A stretch of 34,090 nt of DNA, taken from contig MU130362.1 of assembly GCA_015039465.1 (NCBI GenBank), positions 518,215 through 552,304 of the forward strand, written 5' to 3'. How positions within the stretch are numbered: the stretch's first letter is position 1; each line of letters starts with the position of its first letter. Positions 1 through 9,276 of the stretch are shown here, one piece after another. The position numbers were made by a program, and so were the translations under genes. The stretch is from Phlegmacium glaucopus. Taxonomy: Eukaryota; Basidiomycota; Agaricomycetes; Agaricales; Cortinariaceae. The notes beneath the pieces were generated by a model. The model was not told the origin of the DNA. It made no database searches and was given only the letters and a program-made list of their open reading frames with translations.

Positions 1-2
1 AC

Positions 3-365
3 CATAGAGACGATTCCTTTACACGCAACAACAGTCGTAATTATGCTTTTCGAAACCAAACCCAACGCTTCAATAACCCGGAGGTCCGAAGAGATCGAGA
101 GGGAAAATGCATCTTCTGCGGCGACAAGTCAAAATCACATTCCTCGAGGAATTGCAATGCATGGAAGCTCGTCAATGGCGCCCCTTGTCACTTACTCAAA
201 CAAGGTCCTTCCGGTTCGAGACAAGACAGATCTGGAAAATCCTACTGTTTCTCATGGAACGGGTATTCCGGCTGTGACCAAGGACCCACTTGTCGACGAG
301 GCGAGCATTGGTGCTCTCTATGCGGATCCAAGTCACACAATGCCCAACATTGTGAAATCGTGTAG
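3..365 (+). CDS. Gag-like zinc-knuckle protein, C-terminal part
   Basis: This frame is open from the window edge to a TAG at 363-365. It encodes a basic, Asn/Arg-rich stretch followed by two Cys/His motifs. The first has C-x2-C-x6-H-x4-C spacing. The second, just before the stop, has the C-x2-C-x4-H-x4-C spacing of a retroviral-type zinc knuckle and reads CSLCGSKSHNAQHC. Between them is another cysteine-rich run (C-x6-C-x6-C). Zinc knuckles at the end of a gag frame bind element RNA in the particle. The overlapping frame that runs through the same DNA into the RT is also open but has no recognisable motif here, so I take the zinc-knuckle frame as the coding one. The N-terminus lies outside the window. 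Confidence 0.7.
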   Translation, partial: HRDDSFTRNNSRNYAFRNQTQRFNNPEVRRDREGKCIFCGDKSKSHSSRNCNAWKLVNGAPCHLLKQGPSGSRQDRSGKSYCFSWNGYSGCDQGPTCRRGEHWCSLCGSKSHNAQHCEIV

Positions 366-2013
366 TGATTTCCTACCCGTCGTCACGCCCTTTCGCTCAA
401 CCGAATGGGAATCCATGTTGTCCAATACTGATTCATACGAAAAATTTCGCGATATTCCTACTGGTATACAATTCGGCTTCGATATGGGAGTCGGTAATTC
501 CACTAATCAAACCTATACACCACCTAATCATAAATCAGCACTTTTACACCACGAACACGTAACAGCACATATACAAAAAGAATTGTCCCTTCGACGTTAC
601 ACCGGCCCTTTCTCGCGTTCAAAATTAGAATCACTAATTGGCCCGTTTAGGACGTCGCCTCTAGGAGTGGTGCCAAAACCCGGGAGTACGGAAGAATTTA
701 GAGTCGTACAGGATTTTTCCTTCCCGAGAGACGACCCTACTCTTTCTTCTGTGAATTCCGAAATAAACATGGAAGATTTTAGATGTGATTGGGGCACCTT
801 CAACGACGTCAAAAAGATAGTAAGCGAAGCACCCGCTGGGACCGAAGCAGCGACACTAGATGTAGACGCTGCGTTCCGCTGCTGCCCTATTTTACCCCAA
901 CAACAACCATACTTCGTAATTCACTGGAACGGCTTATTTTACATCGATCACAACGCCCCATTTGGGGCCTCGAGTTCCGGAGGCGTATTTGGCAAAGTTG
1001 CAGATGCGATGACTGCTATCCTTGACTCTAAGAATTTGGGTCCATCCAAAAATTGGGTAGATGACTTCGTATTTTTTCGATACCCGGTCAACCCGACGAT
1101 TAAAATTCCATCTTTCTCCTATTCTTTAGATGACATATATTCAGTAGCCAACCAATTAGGATGGCCTTGGAAGGACTCGAAGACAAAACCCTTCGCCAAC
1201 GAGTTCAAATACTTAGGTTTCATATGGAACCTATCGTCGAAAACCGTAGAAATTCCCCAAAACAAAAAGGATCGTTATTTAATTAAACTCAAACCATGGA
1301 TATCAGGAAAGAAATTCTCTCGAAAAGAAGCAGAATCAGTTCTAGGAACGCTCGTACATTGCTCACTCGCAATTCCAGACGGACGTTCTCGCTTACCTTC
1401 TATTTCACGTTTTACATCATCATTCAACCACACATCGTCACCTTTCATACGCAAAACACCCAGTCAGAACGTAATCGCAGATATTTCTTGGTGGCGAAAT
1501 CACCTATCTCTGCCCTTTTGTGGTTCAACAATATCCAATCCTCCAGCTCCTTCACCAATCGAATTTTGGGTAGATGCATCGTCTTCATGGGGTATCGGGG
1601 TCATCGTTAACAATGAATGGGACTCCTGGAAACTACGACAGGGCTGGAACAAGGACGGTCGCAACATTGGTTGGGCCGAATTCATCGCCATCGAAATTGG
1701 ACTACTACTTGCAATACAACAGGGGTACTCCAATGTCCATTTAATCATTAAATCTGACAACCAGGGAGTAATCCAGGCTATCAAGGGTGGAAGATCACGC
1801 AGCCCGGAACAGAACATTGTTTTGCAGAGAATTACAACGCTTTTAAACACTTATAACATTTGGATCTCATCTTTATATGTGCCATCGTCCAATAATTTAG
1901 CAGACAGACCGTCTCGCGGTCTTCCAGTTCTTAATCGGCCAAGATCATCTCTAAAACTTATTCTACCTCTAGCGTTACAACCCTTCTTAATGTCTTCACC
2001 TATTCTTTCATAA
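340..2013 (+). CDS. Reverse transcriptase / RNase H polyprotein (Ngaro-like)
   Basis: The frame is open from position 1, but I choose the ATG at 340. Upstream DNA encodes the gag zinc knuckles in another frame, and this start gives a 26-nt gag/RT overlap and about 557 aa. The RT fingers/palm begin with the LGVVPKPG and FRVVQDFS region. A catalytic-Asp motif (LDVDAAFR), an APFG turn and the VDD active site (1057-1065, in place of YxDD) follow. The RNase H domain has FWVDASSSWG, then an AEFIAIE helix with the expected Glu, KSDNQG and finally NLADRPSR. It would copy element RNA into DNA. No methyltransferase domain follows. The stop lies 28 nt before the recombinase frame. The true start and any frameshifting strategy cannot be fixed from sequence alone. 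Confidence 0.85.
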   Translation: MPNIVKSCSDFLPVVTPFRSTEWESMLSNTDSYEKFRDIPTGIQFGFDMGVGNSTNQTYTPPNHKSALLHHEHVTAHIQKELSLRRYTGPFSRSKLESLIGPFRTSPLGVVPKPGSTEEFRVVQDFSFPRDDPTLSSVNSEINMEDFRCDWGTFNDVKKIVSEAPAGTEAATLDVDAAFRCCPILPQQQPYFVIHWNGLFYIDHNAPFGASSSGGVFGKVADAMTAILDSKNLGPSKNWVDDFVFFRYPVNPTIKIPSFSYSLDDIYSVANQLGWPWKDSKTKPFANEFKYLGFIWNLSSKTVEIPQNKKDRYLIKLKPWISGKKFSRKEAESVLGTLVHCSLAIPDGRSRLPSISRFTSSFNHTSSPFIRKTPSQNVIADISWWRNHLSLPFCGSTISNPPAPSPIEFWVDASSSWGIGVIVNNEWDSWKLRQGWNKDGRNIGWAEFIAIEIGLLLAIQQGYSNVHLIIKSDNQGVIQAIKGGRSRSPEQNIVLQRITTLLNTYNIWISSLYVPSSNNLADRPSRGLPVLNRPRSSLKLILPLALQPFLMSSPILS

Positions 2014-2041
2014 TGTAGAACTCATTGTCTTCATCACTAAT

Positions 2042-3295
2042 GTGTTATGTCACATTCAATACACTTACTTTCTTGATTCTTACTACTTCGTCATGCGCTC
2101 GTTAACACACTCGTCAGCAGGCACAATTGTTACAAATCCTCCTACCTTTTCAGCACACTCGAGCTCAGCCCATCTGGCGCCTACTCTGTATCATCTTCCA
2201 TCGGGGTATCCATTATCATCCGTACCTTCAGTTACACCTACACACATTCAACGAACGCTTACTAAAAATGCAGACCATCCATACTTCGACGTTTCCAACA
2301 ACACTCATGCCTTTTCTGTCCATACAAAAAGTCAAATCAACATAGCCCTCCGAAATGGCTGGGCCAAGTCAACCATTAATCGATACTCTAAGTCAATTCA
2401 ATGTTTCATAAAATTCTGTGACTCAGAACAGGTTCCAGACGCGCTACGTTTTCCAACCGATGAGTTTGTTCTTTGCGCCTTCGCAGCTGCCTGCGCCGGA
2501 AAGCATGCAGGTAGTACGTCACGCAGCAAGATTTCAGCGCTCAAAGCCTGGCACACGGTTCACAATTTGGAATGGAAGGGCAGCAACCGTCTACGCTACA
2601 TCTTAAACGGAGTTCAAAGTCTCGCTCCAAAGAGTTCCAAGCGACCTCTACGACCTCCAATCAACGCAGAAATGATAGCTCGACTTATCAACGGTTTGGA
2701 TCTCTCGGTGTCGTCGGACGCATCAATCGCAGCTTGTGCCACCACTGCCTTTTGGGGCCAATGTCGACTAGGCGAACTTCTACCATCCTCTTCACTCAAC
2801 GCCGATACTTCATTATTCCCAACTCGTTCCGGGCTCAGGAAATCTCCTCGTAACCCTCAGTCCTTTTTGCTACATTTACCAACTACGAAAACCCACCGGC
2901 GAGGACAAGATATTGTGCTTGTGGAACAACGATCACCCATCAACCCCATCTTCCTGCTTAAAAATCATCTCCACGTAAATCATCTGTCAAGCAGTCAATT
3001 CCTATTCACCTATCGCCTACCTGATGGGCAACACATCCTTACCAAAAGGGTTTTTCTACAACAATGCAACATGATCTGGCAACAACTCGGCTACCCTCGT
3101 ATGACCGGCCACTCTTTTCGAATTGGTGGGACGACAGAGCTGCTCATCGCCGGAATCTCCCCCGAGGTAGTCAAGGCAATGGGTCGTTGGACGTCCGAGT
3201 CCTTTTTGAAGTATTGGCGGTCACTAGACGACATCGCACCACGGCATATCCGAAATCTACCCACAAGACTACGCAAAGCAAAATATCGAAAATAG
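2042..3295 (+). CDS. Tyrosine recombinase of the Ngaro-like element
   Basis: A 417-aa phage-integrase-fold recombinase that would insert the circular DNA copy of the element. An N-terminal SAM-like DNA-binding region (NRYSKSIQCFIKFC, then a helix-rich stretch) precedes the catalytic domain. The catalytic residues can be placed: the first Arg in CRLGELL, the H-x-x-R box in GHSFRIGGTT (about 3107-3130), a following GRW motif, and the nucleophile Tyr in FLKYWR. A second in-frame ATG at 2093 could be the real start, because the first 17 residues look unconserved. The frame is intact. The family is shared by DIRS, Ngaro, PAT and Crypton elements; the RT immediately upstream excludes Crypton. Confidence 0.88.
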   Translation: MLCHIQYTYFLDSYYFVMRSLTHSSAGTIVTNPPTFSAHSSSAHLAPTLYHLPSGYPLSSVPSVTPTHIQRTLTKNADHPYFDVSNNTHAFSVHTKSQINIALRNGWAKSTINRYSKSIQCFIKFCDSEQVPDALRFPTDEFVLCAFAAACAGKHAGSTSRSKISALKAWHTVHNLEWKGSNRLRYILNGVQSLAPKSSKRPLRPPINAEMIARLINGLDLSVSSDASIAACATTAFWGQCRLGELLPSSSLNADTSLFPTRSGLRKSPRNPQSFLLHLPTTKTHRRGQDIVLVEQRSPINPIFLLKNHLHVNHLSSSQFLFTYRLPDGQHILTKRVFLQQCNMIWQQLGYPRMTGHSFRIGGTTELLIAGISPEVVKAMGRWTSESFLKYWRSLDDIAPRHIRNLPTRLRKAKYRK

Positions 3296-3632
3296 ACCAC
3301 CATCTTGGGGGCTAGCCAATGGCGTTGCCGTTGGCTGGGTGGTTCTTGGGGGTTAGCCAACCAGCAACCCCATCGGCCCTTCGACCTGGAGCCTCGATGA
3401 CCTATCTTCTCTCGTTGGTCGGCTTTTCACACCCAACCTTACTACTCTTGCTCTTATATACCTCCTTTTACTAGTTTTCTCTCACACTATTCTCAATATT
3501 CTCCCTCTTTTGCTGCGAGTTCAATACACGAGAATACTTATATACACCACGATCGACAAAGTCAGCTGGGACTGCGTATTCTTTTATTTTTTATTTTTTT
3601 GGTATCAATTTAGATCTAGGTTTGTTCTCTAG
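3296..3632. other. 3' non-coding end of the Ngaro-like element
   Basis: No gene. A 15-nt near-perfect direct repeat (CTTGGGGGYTAGCCAA) occurs at about 3303 and again at 3345, separated by a GCCAA/TTGGC hairpin. Ngaro elements end in split direct repeats, so this may be part of that structure, but the partner repeat at the 5' end is outside the window. A CTCTTATATA box near 3450 and a T-rich tract near 3583-3600 lie close to the inferred end. Confidence 0.4.
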
Positions 3633-3695
3633 GCCCTATAACGGACTCTCCTCGCACTCACAGGACCTACATATAATTCTCCCTGGACTACATTA
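3633..3695 (+). pseudogene. Fragment of TM-gene exon 3
   Basis: Directly after a CTCTAG splice-acceptor-like site, about 60 nt match the start of exon 3 of the TM gene family. The sequence around ACGGACTCTCCTCGCACTC is shared with the copies at 4649, 18738 and 28272. The frame hits TAA within the fragment, and the membrane segment is missing. It is a broken extra copy, perhaps cut by the neighbouring retrotransposon. Confidence 0.6.
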
Positions 3696-4215
3696 ATTTG
3701 GGTCAAAATACACTTCAAGTTGGTAGTACCTAGAGATTGCATTGATACACATCTGAAAAGCTGCAACCCATCCCATATCAGTAATTCCAATGGAGCGGAA
3801 AGCCACTAAGGGACGTATACAAAATTTGTGGGCCAGGGAAGAGAGTTCATCACGCCGGCGATAAAATCTAAACTGGACTCGGATTTATCAGATGGGGGAT
3901 GATGAGATTACAGCGGTCAAGATCACGTGCCTGAGGGATGCATTGGCGATATATATTATATTAGTAACATATGACATGCTACCTGCTGTCAATGTTTGAC
4001 ATTCCGAGGGAAACGCCTCAAGCTCAAGATCAATCAGAGGCCTGAAATGATTCTCCCACACGGTAAAGCGGAAAGCAGCTGAAAGCTTAATCCCACGTTA
4101 TACTACGTTCTCCGAGTCCGCCTTACCGCGACCCAATAAATACGGCCTAGAAATCCATGCCTTGGGAAGTTTCAACCATTCATCCTCAGATACACCATAT
4201 CAGACCTCCGGTGGT
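3696..4215. other. Intergenic region upstream of a TM gene
   Basis: No gene seen. A CAATAAATACGG stretch at about 4134-4145 could serve as a TATA region for the TM gene starting at 4216. The block just before the start (TCCTCAGATACACCATATCA) is conserved before the other TM copies at 8538 and 27834. It is therefore likely shared 5' UTR rather than coding sequence. Confidence 0.4.
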
Positions 4216-4809
4216 ATGGATGTAGTCAACGGAAACACTTTGGAAAATCCAACTATCGTCAACCAGTCCCCTGCCACAGATTTGAGATCGGAAAAGACGG
4301 CAAATTCCCCTCAGTTGAATTACGACATCGGTGAAGACCGTGACGGTCGTCGAATATACAAAATATACCAGTTCCCTAATTGTAGGACGGTGTATATGGA
4401 TTCGTTCAACTCTCAGAGTGTCACAATGGAGAATTGTGCCAACAATAACGTTCGACGAGTTACTCGTTCGTCTTTTCCTCTCACTTTTGTCCCCATGTAC
4501 TGAGTCTGCCCATGTTATTCAGATCATCGTGCCAGTGAGCTAAACAGCGACGACATCAGACACTCGCAATCCCATGCAGCCGTCAATGGCAAGTATGCAC
4601 CTTACATCACCTTCCATCATGCATCTTAAACATCTCTTTGTCTTCTAGGTCTTCTAACGGACTCTCCTCGCGCTCGCAAGACATATATATCATTCTCCCT
4701 GGATTGCGTTGTGATATTCTCGTGCGCCAGCTTGGCTGTCGCTTGTCTAGCATTCTTCATCACGAATTCGCCTCGGTTTTCAAGCTGCGGTATTGTGGAA
4801 AGGACCTAG
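4216..4809 (+). CDS. TM gene copy 1: small protein with C-terminal membrane anchor
   Basis: Model: exon 1 from the ATG at 4216, exon 2 at 4523-4588, exon 3 at 4649-4809 (TAG). Exon 1 encodes an acidic, Asn/Ser-rich region ending in a stretch of the kind IYQFPNC..DSFNSQSVTMENC. Exon 3 in the correct frame encodes T-D-S-P-R-A-R-K-T, then a hydrophobic helix (about VVIFSCASLAVACLAFFI) and a short Cys-containing tail. The largest open frame across exon 3 is a different one and is a shadow; the choice rests on five copies sharing stop position, 161-nt exon length and hydrophobicity. Oddities: the exon 2 donor reads GC-AAGT rather than GT-AAGT, and the exon 1 donor is unclear because an in-frame TGA lies at 4501. 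Function unknown; probably an orphan family of mushrooms. The gene may or may not be functional. Confidence 0.5.
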
Positions 4810-5053
4810 GTGGCCTATCTTTAAAGGTAAGAGATGCTGGTGAATATTGACTATACTAGTTGATTCTCGAAGCTAATAATGTTATTCCATAGGTGTATTT
4901 TATTTGGTTTTCAGACGTTATTATTGTAGCTATGATTCTACTTTCTCCTTTAACACTATCTACTATCACTATCTTTAGCTGTAGAGCGAAGATAAAGAAC
5001 TAAACCCCAACGAGCTTCAAAGACAGCGGTGAGGGATTTGCGATGGAGGTAGT
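4810..5053. other. 3' flank of TM gene copy 1
   Basis: No gene. A GTAAGA...CCATAG segment (about 4829-4893) looks like a further small intron in the 3' UTR, since the same donor and acceptor pattern follows exon 3 in the other TM copies. A tract ending in CACTATCTACTATCACT matches the 3' flank of those copies. Confidence 0.4.
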
Positions 5054-5287
5054 CTAAAAGAAAGAGTCAAAACATGTGAGCAAGGGTAGGAATACAACAC
5101 CGAAAGGAAAACCACTGGTAGGTTCATCGAGACACATAATGTGGTGACGACGCCATGTTGTAGCACTGGCACTAAGAATCTTACTAAGAACGACCAAGTT
5201 GACTTTTTGAACGCCTAAGAGACCAAAACGCTGAGGCTCACGAGTATCGGGCTCAAGGATCTTCTGACGATATGATACTATGAGCAA
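5054..5287 (-). pseudogene. Fragment of an EF3-like ABC ATPase
   Basis: The minus-strand translation contains a run resembling the second ATP-binding cassette of translation elongation factor 3 and its relatives. It has a degraded signature loop (GLLGVQKVNLVVL in place of an LSGGQ-type sequence), then a TW-R-H-H segment, then the Walker B-like CLDEPTSG and a GVVFLP strand. Walker A and the remaining domains are absent, and no start or intron-exon structure can be built. EF3 is about 1,050 aa, so this is a relic of under 80 aa. I infer a decayed duplicate of an ABC-F/EF3 family gene. The Walker B region makes an ABC origin fairly convincing; the EF3 subfamily is less certain. Confidence 0.55.
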
Positions 5288-5654
5288 GATATACCATACA
5301 ATGGAAAGGTGTAAACGGACGTTCTCGCAACCATGGTTGATGGAGAGCGGTCACGGTTGTCGTGTAAATATTGAACAACAAAAGAAACCCAGTCACACTG
5401 CCATCATTCTGGGTGCTTTATTTTTTGCCACTGGGCGCTGCCAGAACCAACTACGCTTTGGAGGTCGTGCGTCCACTTTACTCCAGGAATTCATCTGTCT
5501 CGCTGTGGCCCGATTCTAACCGATTCACCATTTTCACTCGGACAAGGTAAACTGTACTCCACGGACCACTGCTGCTACTAGTAGGTTTACACCGCCCCAG
5601 GAACGTTAGGAACGGGCCCAGTGTAAGATAAAACAGAATCAGAACTTCACTTAA
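5288..5654. other. Intergenic region upstream of the PP2C gene
   Basis: No supported gene. A 79-codon open frame at 5280-5519 has no recognisable motif and no conserved copy elsewhere in the window. The segment must include the promoter of the PP2C gene starting at 5655; no clear TATA box was seen. Confidence 0.3.
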
Positions 5655-7518
5655 ATGTTACGACGCATTCTACGATCATGGCCTCCATCATCTTACAAGT
5701 ATTCACCAATCTTACGCCAAAGAACAATTACAGCTCCCCTTAGACGTCTTAGACCTTCGCTTCTCATATTTTTGGCAGTTTCTGCCACGACAGCTGCCAC
5801 GATCATTAAAATCCACGGAGATGCAGTCCAACGTCCTAACAAATCCAAGAAACCTGCCGCCTCTGTATGGATGCCACTTGAAATTATCTTTGATTTCCTG
5901 ATGTCACATCGAAATGGACCATTACCTTCCCCTACGGCGGATGAAATATTGGATTTGTTCTCAAATGCGGAAATCCCTATGGAGGAAGCAAAGGGCGTCA
6001 GACGAATCGACGGAATAATACTTGCCAGGTAATGAACAGCGCTTATCGTATCTTCATTCCGTTTTCATTTCTCCCGATAGCAACTCCCCCATGGAAGACA
6101 CCCTCCAGCACATGTCTATCAGGTTCTCTAACACGCTCAGCTACTCTCTGTTTGGAGTTTACGACGGACACAACGGAGCGGCTATGAGCGACTTTTTAGG
6201 GTCTTATCTCAACTTCGCAGTCCTGGGAGAGCTAGCCCAGCTCTACTCCTCAGAGCGTGCTGCTTCGAATCCAAAACATGTCGACGTGGAAAAACGTGTC
6301 AGTTTCGTGGTAAACGACATACCAGATGGAGATCAACAATTAGAAGTCAAAGATGAGCCTGAGCTGATACCACTGCACCACGGTGTACCAGATCCCAACC
6401 CAGAAGAGGACGTCGACCAGTTTATTAAGAAGGTATTCATAGCTTTGGATTCTCTTATTGTCGATGAAATGACAGCAGCCATATTGAACGAACGGACCTC
6501 GAAGGAAGAAGGGGTCAGGCTACTTTCACTTGCCAACTCTGGTTCCTGTGCGTTATTGGGAATCTACAACAGTTTCAAGCGCACCTTCAAGGTTGCGGTG
6601 ACTGGTGATTCACGAGCCGTTCTGGGTCGACGGGTTGCATTGAAGGGGGATACCTACGCCTACGAAACACACGTCCTCAGTGAAGAGCAGAACGCGCATA
6701 ATCCCCGCGAGGTTGAACGTCTTCAAGCTGCTCATCCAGGAGAGAATATTGTTGAAAACGGACGAATACTTGGCTGGGGGATCTCACGGGCTTTTGGGGA
6801 CGCGGCCTTGAAATGGAGCCGGGAGATCCAGCAACGCATTCACGAACAATACCTCGGCGACCGACCACGAGGGAATTGTTTGACCCCGCCTTACTTTACC
6901 GCAGAGCCGGAGATCACGACAACAACAATTAGAAAAGGCGACTTCGTCGTATTGGCCTCCGATGGGCTTTGGGATTGTTTGACGAACGAAGAAGTAGTGG
7001 GTTTGGTTGGAGGTTGGTTGGAGACGAGGGGTGAGGAAGTGAAGATTGGGAAGGGGCAAGGGATCGGAGAAGGAGAGATGGTGATGATACCGTTTGGGAA
7101 AGCAGGTCTTTCTGGTCGAAATGCAAAGAAAGGGTTTGGTAAAGGAAAAGGTTACGGATGGATGGAAGGTTCGGATGGTGGTACAAGCAAGGAAGTGGTC
7201 AAGGAAGACGAGAGCATGATATGGGAGCGGACGGATTTACCAGTGACGTCGTTAAAACCGGACCAAACCGTGATGTATAAGTTTTGGCGGGCAACGAAGC
7301 GGTTCGTGAACATTGATGCTAATGTTGCGGTACATTTAGCCCGAAATGCGCTTGGAGGTGCAGATAGAGACTTAACGGGGGCATTGCTCCGACTGAGGCC
7401 ACCTCGATCTCGGAGATATAGGTAACAGCTACTTCACCTTTGAGCTCGACGACTAAGCCTTTTCTTTTTGTTTTTTTACAGGGACGATATATCTATTCAG
7501 GTTGTCTTCTTTGATTGA
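5655..7518 (+). CDS. Mitochondrial PP2C-type phosphatase, pyruvate dehydrogenase phosphatase-like
   Basis: Three exons: 5655-6028, 6081-7421 and 7482-7518, giving about 583 aa. Both introns have GTAA donors and AG acceptors and keep the frame. The N-terminus (residues 1-33) is Arg-rich without acidic residues, like a mitochondrial presequence. Residues 34-53 are hydrophobic, suggesting an inner-membrane anchor. PP2C motifs follow: ASNSPMED spanning the exon 1/2 junction (Glu130, Asp131), VYDGHNG (Asp153), TGDSRAV (about 299-305), ASDGLWD (about 416-422), and the terminal metal-site motif RDDISIQVVFFD made by the last exon. These metal-binding acids are all present. The layout resembles fungal Ptc5/PDP enzymes, which dephosphorylate the pyruvate dehydrogenase E1 subunit. 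The Gly/Lys-rich insert near residues 440-490 is probably a loop. It is convergent with the TM gene at 8538-7945. This is the only complete copy in the window. Confidence 0.85.
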
Positions 7519-7944
7519 TGGCTTGTAAAAACAGGAGCTGCCTTTGGTAAAAGGTTGGAAAGCTATCATCACTCGGAGGGAGCACTGTTCGCTCACCCTG
7601 TCCCGTTTGAAGGATCATCCTATGATTGCCCGGTGACCCTCCTGGAGAGCTTCGACGTGATTTGGCTACATCCCCCAAGGTAGCGACCTTTGCTCGAAGT
7701 CATCATATTAGTGAATATACCGAAATCTACTCCCACATCGTCAACGACCGACATGAAATAAATCGCTGTCTAATTTCGTGTGATAGTAGATAGTGTACAA
7801 GGGGAAAGTAGAATGGTAGCTAGCAGCTACTCCAATGTGTATCCAAACCAAATAAAATATACCTGTGGCACAATATTGTTAGCCTCGAGGATCAGCTAGT
7901 AGACAATATTTGGATATTCACCGGCACTTATAAAGATAGGCCGC
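7519..7944. other. Shared 3' region between convergent PP2C and TM genes
   Basis: No gene, but strongly conserved. The same sequence lies between PP2C and TM gene in the palindrome arms (19340-18900 and 21103-21530), and part of it at 22086-22381. It probably holds overlapping 3' UTRs of the two convergent genes. A CACAG acceptor near 7868-7873 on the minus strand matches the 3'-UTR intron pattern of the TM copies. Small open frames here are not conserved between copies. Confidence 0.5.
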
Positions 7945-8538
7945 CTAGATCCTTTCCCCAACATCGCAGTTTGAAAGCCGAGGCAGAGTTATGATGAAGA
8001 ACGCCAGCCAAGCGACAGCCAAGCCAGCCCACGAGAACATCACAACGTAGTCCGCGGGGAATGATGTATAAGTCCTGCGAGTGCGATGAGAGTCCGTTTG
8101 ATGGCCTAGAAGACGAAGAGTTATTCAAGATGCTCCATAAGAGATGGTGTACTCAGGTGCCTACTTACCATTGACGTCTGCATGGGACTGCGAATGTATG
8201 ATTTCATCGCTGTTTAACTCACTAGCACGATTATCTGAATGACATGGGCGACTTGGTACATGAGGACAAAAGTGAGAGGAAAAGAAAGACCAACAAGTAA
8301 CTCGTCGAACAACATCGTTAGCAGAATTCTCCATCGTGACACTGTGAGAGTTGAGCGAATCCACATTCACCGTGCCAAAATTATGGATGTGAAATGTTTT
8401 GGATATTCGACGACCGTCTCCGTCGATACCATCATTCAACTGAGGGGAATTTGTCGTATTTTCCGATCTCGGACCTGCGGCAGGAGACTGGTTGACGATA
8501 GTTGCATCTTCAAAAGAGTTTCTGTCGACCACATCCAT
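7945..8538 (-). CDS. TM gene copy 2: best-preserved small membrane-anchored protein
   Basis: Minus strand. One frame is open from the ATG at 8538 to 8169 (123 codons plus one base). A GTAAGT donor at 8168, a CTTCTAG acceptor ending at 8106, and exon 3 from 8105 to the TAG at 7945-7947 follow. The splice gives a 176-aa protein in frame. The N-terminal part is polar and acidic with an Asn/Ser-rich patch (NVDSLNSHSVTMEN). The middle contains ELNSDEIIHSQS. An Arg-rich stretch (HRTRRT) precedes one membrane helix at about residues 143-164 (YVVMFSWAGLAVAWLAFFIITL) and a 12-residue tail. Positive charge on the N-terminal side would favour a cytosolic N-terminus by the positive-inside rule. The stretch that looks like an intron in other copies reads through here. 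Function unknown. Confidence 0.65.
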
Positions 8539-9276
8539 ACTAGCAGACGTCTGATATGGTGTATCTGAGGAGAGGATTGTGGGTTTCCCGGTAGCGGGGA
8601 TTTAAAATGTGAGGAGTATGATATCTGAAAGTAAATGAGGGAAGAAAGAGGGCGCGAACTACAAGTACTGTGCTGGTTAAAATAGCACGCTAACTTCTAA
8701 CAATAGAATTATCGCGATATAGAACTAGGCCCGCGCGGAACCTATAGTCACACACCCTGTCGAATTCTTCCACGAGGCAGTCCCTGTCCCATATAAGATC
8801 AAAACACTGTGCTATGCCCGTTCCGACGTAGGTTCGTTCCAAGCCCCGTTCTGCTCAGGGCGTGTTTGTAGAGCAAATAGACCGAATAAGGATGTTTGTT
8901 GAGTAAACATAGCCGTTTACGGCAATTTTGATGATTGCTCTGCACCTTCGCAGAAGGGGCTTGATCCCAAGTGCCGAAAACCGATAGGACGTTCGCGAAT
9001 TTCTGGCAACACCACTTCTTCCTCGTTCGCCATGAAACTTGGCTAGCCTCTTAACTCGATCAGACGCTATCCTATTCTCTTTTTTAATCATTTTTATCTT
9101 AAACTCCAACTGCTGCTTTTCGCCTGTCTTTTTCGGCTACATCTACCTCTATCTACACTCTTTTCCATTGCTCAGATCCCACTATCTGGATACCAGGTAC
9201 GATTCATTTCGTTTAATGGAATCTAAATAAAAAGCTTAACAAGTTTTTTGACATAGATCGCGCTCGTTGTGACAAA
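8539..9276. other. Intergenic region and possible left end of composite element
   Basis: No gene. The segment 8945-8983, including CTTCGCAGAAGGGGCTTG, matches in inverse orientation 16248-16288. A TAGGTTCG block near 8830 also matches the inverse of about 16321-16329. I take these as imperfect inverted ends of a 7.5-kb element. The rest shows no recognisable signal. Confidence 0.4.

Larger units (their letters stand above)
1..3580 (+). mobile_element. Ngaro-like tyrosine-recombinase retrotransposon, 5'-truncated by window
   Basis: Three consecutive plus-strand reading frames encode a zinc-knuckle gag end, reverse transcriptase with RNase H, and a tyrosine recombinase. No DDE integrase, aspartic protease or DIRS-type methyltransferase is visible. 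The order gag, RT/RH, YR without methyltransferase is that of the Ngaro group, which is known from basidiomycetes. Such elements move by RT plus site-specific recombination and leave no target duplication. The 5' end lies outside the window. The 3' end is placed near 3580, before TM-gene-like sequence begins at 3633, and is uncertain by tens of bases. Both downstream frames are open, so this copy may be young. Confidence 0.8.

Noticed and set aside
4638..4850. 70-codon frame (and relatives at 7928-8128 and 28249-28479)
   Set aside because: Shadow of TM exon 3; the alternative frame has a conserved stop, splice phase and membrane helix.
9039..9230. 63-codon frame upstream of the helicase
   Set aside because: Ser/Phe/Leu-rich composition typical of T/C-rich promoter DNA; no motif or conserved copy.
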